Assembly (NCBI GenBank): GCA_026988075.1
Contig: JALSLZ010000176.1
Coordinates: forward strand, 1-37,302
Reading direction: 5' to 3'
Origin: Flavobacteriaceae bacterium
GTDB lineage: Bacteria > Bacteroidota > Bacteroidia > Flavobacteriales > Flavobacteriaceae
DNA length: 37,302 nucleotides
Within the stretch, counting starts at the first letter, position 1. Each line of letters starts with the position of its first letter. Under the pieces are notes generated by a model, which had not been told where the DNA came from, searched no databases, and was given only the letters and a program-made list of their open reading frames with translations. Shown one piece after another: positions 32,275 to 37,302 of the stretch. The position numbers were made by a program, and so were the translations under genes.

Positions 32275-32787
32275 CTACAAATACCTTTCTTTAAGAATTT
32301 CTAAATGATGTAATGAATGACCACTAATAATAAACCCAACTGCTCTTACCGATAAATTTAAACTACTTGCCGTGCCAACTCTAAGTAACAACTCTGCATT
32401 AAAATTGGTAAACATTACAATAATTGATTTTCTAACTAAGTCATATTCTTTTAAAAGATCTTTATACGGAATTTCATTAGCGTTTGAATTTGCTACAAAT
32501 TCATTTTCATTAAATGGCAATAAGTTAGCTGTATCGTTACGAGAAATTCGCAAAGCTCTATACGCCATAATACGCTCTGTATCTATTATATGACTTAGAA
32601 GTTCTTTAACAGTCCATTTTCCTTTTTCATAAGCATATAATTGCTTTTCATCTGAAATATTAGAAAAAGCTTTATAAACCTGATTAAAACTATGCTCCAA
32701 CGTTTTAACAATTCCCATTTCTACTTTTAAAGCTTTTGATATGTATGTTTTAAAAAAAGGTGAATATTCGTTATTTTGTAATTTCAT
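32275..32787 (-). CDS. DinB-superfamily protein
   Basis: A 170-residue four-helix protein of the DinB/YfiT-like fold. The metal-site pattern is visible: His66 in WTVKELLSHIIDTERIM, with His157 and His161 in SGHSLHHLEILKERY. Relatives include bacillithiol-type S-transferases and damage-inducible proteins; which reaction this one performs is not clear. It starts 2 bases after the acyltransferase stop and ends 39 bases before the histidine kinase gene, so it is probably co-transcribed with both. Confidence 0.85.
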   Translation of the reverse strand: MKLQNNEYSPFFKTYISKALKVEMGIVKTLEHSFNQVYKAFSNISDEKQLYAYEKGKWTVKELLSHIIDTERIMAYRALRISRNDTANLLPFNENEFVANSNANEIPYKDLLKEYDLVRKSIIVMFTNFNAELLLRVGTASSLNLSVRAVGFIISGHSLHHLEILKERYL

Positions 32788-32789
32788 AT

Positions 32790-33344
32790 TTAAAATATTT
32801 TAGGATTGTAATTTTCAGGATATTTTGCACTAATATCTTTATAAAAATCTTGAATTTTAATCATATCATGTTCAAAATTATCGGTCAAATCTAACAATTT
32901 ACCAACGCCTGCAATTCTATTTTTATAATCTAAAAAACCTAAAGCAACTGGTACTTTTGCTTTTTGGGCAATGACGTAAAAACCTTTTCGCCATCTTTTA
33001 ACATTTTTTCTTGTTCCTTCTGCTGGCACCAATAAGATAAAACGTTCTTTTTCTAAAAACGTTTTTACCGAAATATCGACAAGTTTGTTGTTTTTACCTC
33101 GCGTTACACCAATACCTCCAAATTTCTTTATAAAATAACCTTGAATACCTTTTGTCCAATCGTCTTTAATAAAAAACTTAGCATTTACACCTTCTTTCCA
33201 ATAAAATGCCATTGCAAAAAGCAAATCCCAATTTGAAGTGTGTGGCGCTGCTATCATTACACATTTATCAACAATACATTCTTTTTTATAATCAGTTTTC
33301 CATCCAAAAATAAATAATATGAATTTACCTACTACTTTTTTCAT
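32790..33344 (-). CDS. PlsC-like 1-acyl-glycerol-3-phosphate acyltransferase family protein
   Basis: A 184-residue acyltransferase. The catalytic HxxxxD motif is HTSNWD at 35-40 and the substrate/phosphate block is VPAEGTRK at 106-113. At this length it is a short PlsC-like form, a family that acts on lysophosphatidate or on ornithine-lipid and related intermediates at the inner membrane. The exact acceptor is unknown. It lies 44 bases downstream of pyrD and 2 bases upstream of the DinB-fold gene. Confidence 0.88.
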   Translation of the reverse strand: MKKVVGKFILFIFGWKTDYKKECIVDKCVMIAAPHTSNWDLLFAMAFYWKEGVNAKFFIKDDWTKGIQGYFIKKFGGIGVTRGKNNKLVDISVKTFLEKERFILLVPAEGTRKNVKRWRKGFYVIAQKAKVPVALGFLDYKNRIAGVGKLLDLTDNFEHDMIKIQDFYKDISAKYPENYNPKIF

Positions 33345-33388
33345 TCTTAATTGATATTTATAGCCGTTTTTATTGTAATAATTACAGC

Positions 33389-34411
33389 TTATTGTTTTTG
33401 AAAATATTTTAAAATATTCTTTATAATTTTTGGACCTTCATAAATAAAACCTGTAAAAACCTGCACTAAATCAGCGCCATTTACTAATTTGTCTTGCGCA
33501 TCTTTACCGTTAAATATACCGCCTACTCCAATTATTACAAACGCTTTATTTGATTTTTCAGATAAAAAACGAACCACTTCGGTTGCTCTATCAGCAACTG
33601 GTTTACCACTTAAACCGCCAATTTCTTTGATGTTTTTAAGTGATTTTAAACCTTTTCTATCAATCGTAGTATTACTAGCTATAACGCCATCAATTTTAGT
33701 TTCTTTAACAATATCAATAATATCGAGTAATTGTTCGTTCGTTAAATCTGGTGCTATTTTTAATAATATTGGTTTTGGTTTTTCTTTTTTTAAATTTATT
33801 ACTTGCAGTGTATTTAACAATTTAGACAATGGTTTTTTATCTTGCAAAGCTCTTAAATTTGGTGTGTTTGGAGAACTGACATTTACTACAAAATAGTCTA
33901 CAAAATCAAATAATTTATTAAAGCATATTACATAATCATCTACTGCATTTTTATTTGGTGTTGTTTTATTTTTACCAATATTTCCACCAATAATAATAGT
34001 TGATTTTACTTTTTTTAATCGCTCAACAACTGCATCTGCACCATCGTTATTAAAACCCATTCTGTTAATAATGGCTTGATCTTTTTTTAATCGAAATAAT
34101 CTTTTTTTAGGATTGCCAATTTGCGGCTTAGGCGTTACTGTGCCTATTTCTATAAAACCAAAACCAAAAGCAGCTAATTCATCAATTAAAACTGCATTTT
34201 TATCAAAACCAGCCGCAAGACCAACAGGGTTTTTAAAATTAAGTCCTAATATGTTTTTATTTAACTCACTTTTTTTAACAGCGTAGCAATTCGTAACTAT
34301 TTTCTTAACAAAGGGAATTCTAAACACTCCTTTTAATAATGAAAACGTAAAGTGATGTACCTTTTCTGGGTCAAAATTAAATAATATTGGTCTAATTATT
34401 TTTTTGTACAT
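33389..34411 (-). CDS. pyrD: Quinone-dependent dihydroorotate dehydrogenase (class 2)
   Basis: The enzyme oxidises dihydroorotate to orotate in pyrimidine synthesis and passes electrons to membrane quinone through [15 protein letters not shown] at 61-72, [18 protein letters not shown] at 87-104 and [13 protein letters not shown] (175-187, with the class 2 catalytic Ser) identify it. The N-terminal helices (1 to about 40) form the membrane-associated quinone tunnel that distinguishes class 2. Its 340 residues are normal. The ATG lies 3 bases after a 12-bp inverted repeat that begins right behind pheT. Confidence 0.95.
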   Translation of the reverse strand: MYKKIIRPILFNFDPEKVHHFTFSLLKGVFRIPFVKKIVTNCYAVKKSELNKNILGLNFKNPVGLAAGFDKNAVLIDELAAFGFGFIEIGTVTPKPQIGNPKKRLFRLKKDQAIINRMGFNNDGADAVVERLKKVKSTIIIGGNIGKNKTTPNKNAVDDYVICFNKLFDFVDYFVVNVSSPNTPNLRALQDKKPLSKLLNTLQVINLKKEKPKPILLKIAPDLTNEQLLDIIDIVKETKIDGVIASNTTIDRKGLKSLKNIKEIGGLSGKPVADRATEVVRFLSEKSNKAFVIIGVGGIFNGKDAQDKLVNGADLVQVFTGFIYEGPKIIKNILKYFQKQ

Positions 34412-34414
34412 AAC

Positions 34415-34483
34415 TTTTTGGTCGTTAATCTTTGGTCGTTGGTCTTGGTTCGTGTTTCTTGGCTAAAATAAAACGACCAAAAA
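34415..34483 (-). repeat. Inverted and direct GGTCGTT repeats between pheT and pyrD
   Basis: TTTTTGGTCGTT at 34415-34426 is perfectly complementary to AACGACCAAAAA at 34472-34483, and a 10-base direct copy of its core, TTTGGTCGTT, recurs at 34431-34440. The pheT-proximal arm could therefore pair with either of two pyrD-proximal arms, the nearer one ending 3 bases before the pyrD start codon. Confidence 0.6.
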
Positions 34484-36910
34484 CTATCGTAATTCTGCTT
34501 TTAGTTGTTTTTCAAAATTGGCTTGTAATTTTTTCATTATTCCATCAATCTGTTTTTCTTCTAAGGTCTTATTTTTATCTTGTAATAAAAAGCTAACAGC
34601 GTATGATTTTTTTCCTTTTGGAAGTTTATCACCTTGATAAACATCAAACAAATCAACGTCTAACAATAATTTTTGCTCTGTTTGTTTTGCTATATTATAG
34701 ATTTCTTTAAACTGCACTTTATTATCTATTAACAAAGCTAAATCGCGTTTAACAATAGGGAATTTAGGCAAACTATTTACTTTAAAATTGCCTTTTTTCA
34801 TTACCAAAAGTAAATTTTCCCAATTAAAATCAGCAAATAATACAGGTTCTTTAATTCCAAAATTCTTTAATATTTTAGCATTAACAACACCAAATTCTAC
34901 TAATTTAATTTTTCCTTTTTGAAGATTAATCCCTTCCGAAAAAATATCATTTTTAACAGGTGTTGTTTTTAAATTTTCTAAACCCAAACGTTCTAAAATA
35001 GTTGCAACAATACCTTTAAAATAGAAGAAATCGGATTTTTGTTTTGCATTACTCCAATTATCTTTATATCGATTACCCGTTACAAATAAGGTAAGGTGTT
35101 TATTTTCTTCGTACTTATCGTTGTATTTATGGTAAGTTTTACCAAATTCAAAAAACTTAATGTTTTTATTTTTTCTATTAATATTAAAAATAACTGCTTC
35201 TAAACCACTAAACAACATAGATTGACGCATAACAGATAAATCATTACTTAGCGGATTTAATATCTCTACATTAAATTCAGCTTTTAAATCATCTGACAAT
35301 GCTACATATTGAGGCTTTGTTAATGAATTAGCCATGGTTTCAGAAAAACCTTGTGCTGTTAATTGGTTAGCAATAATATTTTCAATAGTATTAGAATCGT
35401 ACTTATCAAAATAAGGAATAGAAGTATTTACTTTATCAGAAATTTTCACATTATTATACCCATAAACTCTCAAAATTTCTTCGGCAATATCTGCTTCACG
35501 TTGCACATCTACTCGGTATGCTGGCACTGTTAACCCTAAACCAGAAGCAGTAATGCTATTAATTTTAATATCTAACGAAGCTAAAATATTTTTGATGGTG
35601 TTTTCTGGTATTTTATCACCAATTAATCTATAAATATTGGCATATGAAATCAACACTTCAAAATCTTCCATTTTTTTAGGGTACACTTCTACAATATCTG
35701 AAGATATTTTTCCACCAGCAACTTGTTTAATTAACAAAGTGGCTCTTTTCAAAGCATATTTTACCATATGTGGATCGATTCCTCTTTCAAAACGAAAAGA
35801 TGCATCTGTATTTAATTGATGACGCTTTGCCGTTTTTCTAACAGAAACCGGATTAAAATAAGCCGATTCTAAAAACACACTTGATGTATTATTAGAAACA
35901 CCTGATTTTTCTCCTCCAAAAACACCAGCAATACATAAAGGATTGTTTTCAGCATCACAAATCATTAAATCATCTTGATACAATTCACGTTCAACGCCAT
36001 CTAATGTAATAAACTTAGTACCTGCTTCTAAAGTGGTAACATTAATTTTATTGCCTTTAATTTTAGAAACATCAAAAGCGTGTAAAGGCTGCCCTATATC
36101 GTGCATTACGTAATTAGTAACATCAACAATATTATTTATTGGTGTTAAACCAATTGCTTTTAACCTTGTTTTAAGCCATTTTGGAGATTCTTTTACCTCA
36201 ACGTCATTAATAGTAACACCAACATATCTTGGTGCAAGTTCTGAATTCACCTTATCAACATCAACTTTTAGCGTTCTTTCATCTACATGAAAATCACTTA
36301 CTAATTTCGGCATCAATTCTGCTTTAATTCCATTTTGCATTAAGCCTGCACGTAAATCTCGAGCAACGCCATAATGACTCATTGCATCTGCTCTATTTGG
36401 CGTTAAACCAATTTCAAAAACATGGTCTATTTCAATATTAAAAACTTTAGCCGCTTTAGTTCCTGGCAAAAGTGACTCTTCTAATACCATAATACCGCTT
36501 TTATCGTTACCAAGTCCCAATTCATCTTCACCACAAATCATACCGCTACTATCTTCGCCTCTTAATTTGCTTTTTTTTATTTTAAATGAACCTTTATCAT
36601 CATACAAAACAGCTCCGATTGTAGCAACAGGTACTTTTAAACCAGCGGCAACATTATTTGCACCACAAACTATTTGCACAGGTTTATCTGTACCAATATC
36701 AACTGTAGTCACTTTTAATTTATCCGCATTTGGATGTTGCTCACAAGTAAGTACTTTACCAACAACAATACCTTCTAAAGCGCCTTTAATAGATTCTATT
36801 CGCTCTACACCTTCAACCTCTAAACCTAAATCGGTTAACAATTCACTTATGTAATTAACTTCTAAATCAATTTCTAAAAATTGCTTTAGCCAATTATATG
36901 ATATTTTCAT
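34484..36910 (-). CDS. pheT: Phenylalanine-tRNA ligase beta subunit
   Basis: The beta chain of the alpha2-beta2 synthetase that charges tRNA-Phe. The N-terminal start SYNWLKQFLEIDL, an EMAP-II-like tRNA-binding domain (about 40-150, VLTCEQHPNADKLKV), the B3/B4 editing region (PLHAFDVSKI, FGGEKSGV), B5, the catalytic-core-like domain and the C-terminal FDX-ACB anticodon domain (from about 715, LPKFPIVKRDLALLID) appear in the expected order. At 808 residues it has the usual length. pheS is not in the window. A TAnnTTTG box lies 24 bases upstream, so pheT heads the leftward run into pyrD. Confidence 0.96.
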   Translation of the reverse strand: MKISYNWLKQFLEIDLEVNYISELLTDLGLEVEGVERIESIKGALEGIVVGKVLTCEQHPNADKLKVTTVDIGTDKPVQIVCGANNVAAGLKVPVATIGAVLYDDKGSFKIKKSKLRGEDSSGMICGEDELGLGNDKSGIMVLEESLLPGTKAAKVFNIEIDHVFEIGLTPNRADAMSHYGVARDLRAGLMQNGIKAELMPKLVSDFHVDERTLKVDVDKVNSELAPRYVGVTINDVEVKESPKWLKTRLKAIGLTPINNIVDVTNYVMHDIGQPLHAFDVSKIKGNKINVTTLEAGTKFITLDGVERELYQDDLMICDAENNPLCIAGVFGGEKSGVSNNTSSVFLESAYFNPVSVRKTAKRHQLNTDASFRFERGIDPHMVKYALKRATLLIKQVAGGKISSDIVEVYPKKMEDFEVLISYANIYRLIGDKIPENTIKNILASLDIKINSITASGLGLTVPAYRVDVQREADIAEEILRVYGYNNVKISDKVNTSIPYFDKYDSNTIENIIANQLTAQGFSETMANSLTKPQYVALSDDLKAEFNVEILNPLSNDLSVMRQSMLFSGLEAVIFNINRKNKNIKFFEFGKTYHKYNDKYEENKHLTLFVTGNRYKDNWSNAKQKSDFFYFKGIVATILERLGLENLKTTPVKNDIFSEGINLQKGKIKLVEFGVVNAKILKNFGIKEPVLFADFNWENLLLVMKKGNFKVNSLPKFPIVKRDLALLIDNKVQFKEIYNIAKQTEQKLLLDVDLFDVYQGDKLPKGKKSYAVSFLLQDKNKTLEEKQIDGIMKKLQANFEKQLKAELR

Positions 36911-36934
36911 TTTATTATTTTAACAAATCAAATG

Positions 36935-36942
36935 CAAAGATA
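36935..36942 (-). promoter_or_regulatory. -7 promoter box of pheT
   Basis: The minus strand reads TATCTTTG, a full TAnnTTTG, predicting a leader of about 20 bases. No clear -33 element was found. Confidence 0.5.
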
Positions 36943-37027
36943 AGCAATACTTATTAAAAAATAGTCGCTAATTTATTATCATATTAATATAAAAATTTAG
37001 TAAATTGCGAATATTAAATTATAACTA

Positions 37028-37302
37028 ATGTCAAAAACTATTACACGTTTATTCGATTTTCTTGATTATCAATTAAAAAACAAACCATTAGAGAAATCTT
37101 TAGTTACTAAAAAAGATGGCAAATGGGTTGCAACTTCTACAGAAGAATTTGTAAAGAAAGCAAATCAATTAAGTAGAGGTCTACTTAAATTAGGTGTAAA
37201 GCCAAACGATAAAATTGCGGTAATATCAAGCGCCAACAGAACTGAATGGAATATTTTAGATATTGCTATTTTACAAATAGGCGCACAAAATGTACCCATT
37301 TA
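37028..37302 (+). CDS. AMP-forming acyl-CoA synthetase, truncated by window edge
   Basis: The first 91 codons of a protein beginning MSKTITRLFDFLDYQLKN. The part visible, with WVATSTEEFVKKANQLSRGLLKLGV and the block DKIAVISSANRTEWNILDIAILQIGA, is the N-terminal region of long-chain fatty-acid-CoA ligases (ANL superfamily). The ATP-binding and CoA-binding motifs lie outside the window, so chain-length preference cannot be judged. It is divergent from pheT across 117 bases. Confidence 0.85.
   Translation, partial: MSKTITRLFDFLDYQLKNKPLEKSLVTKKDGKWVATSTEEFVKKANQLSRGLLKLGVKPNDKIAVISSANRTEWNILDIAILQIGAQNVPI

Noticed and set aside
34441-34460. A GGTTCG-containing stretch resembling a tRNA T-loop
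   Set aside because: There is no acceptor stem, anticodon arm or conserved D-loop around it; it is part of the pheT-pyrD repeat region.
1-37302. CRISPR array, prophage, insertion sequence or toxin-antitoxin pair
   Set aside because: No regularly spaced repeats, integrase, transposase, cas or toxin-like genes were found; the window reads as core chromosome with small local amplifications.

Overview
The window looks like chromosomal DNA of a Bacteroidota bacterium, most likely family Flavobacteriaceae. The evidence is: AT-rich DNA (about 30% GC by eye); many genes preceded by the Bacteroidota sigma-ABfr-type -7 box TAnnTTTG rather than by Shine-Dalgarno sequences; a type IX secretion (Por) C-terminal sorting domain; TPR-LytS/LytTR signalling; a Bacteroidota-type S1 protein; and several families largely confined to the phylum. 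I see no phage, insertion sequence, CRISPR array, rRNA or tRNA. The gene content is mostly housekeeping with some accessory modules.

Layout. 1-2683: a truncated lipoprotein gene, a FecE/FecCD-type ABC transporter and a small outer-membrane-barrel protein. 2700-6318: histidine degradation (hutH then hutU, leftward). 6468-9080: a dodecin-like gene divergent from a PiT phosphate transporter with a PhoU-like tail. 9081-9532 is a non-coding stretch between two terminators. 9579-10505: a secreted T9SS protein. 10591-14941: a compact leftward cluster of acidic-amino-acid symporter, GshB-like ATP-grasp ligase, N-formylglutamate-amidohydrolase-like enzyme and QEGLA/DUF1704 (MATCAP-like) metallopeptidase. 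15097-16978: four small genes (DUF937, two membrane proteins, a retropepsin-like protease). 17037-19256: ribosomal protein S1 carrying an extra N-terminal DUF2853 domain, behind a long structured leader. 19586-22734: three tandem thioredoxin-fold lipoproteins. 22910-23602: a DUF4919 protein. 23599-28285: a leftward operon of two double-GNAT proteins, a single GNAT, aspartate kinase and GpsA, divergent from fbp (28344-29366). 29589-36910: a leftward run of pheT, pyrD, an acyltransferase, a DinB-fold protein, a TPR histidine kinase and a LytTR regulator. 37028-end: the start of an AMP-forming acyl-CoA synthetase.

The best candidates for something under-described are the ATP-grasp/amidohydrolase/DUF1704 operon and the DUF2853-S1 fusion with its leader RNA. 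The operon pairs a ligase fold with a C-terminal-peptidase fold, reminiscent of the eukaryotic tubulin tyrosine ligase/carboxypeptidase pair. The array of five related GNAT domains and the triplicated thioredoxin lipoproteins are local gene amplifications. All family assignments rest on motif recognition by eye; no database search was run.
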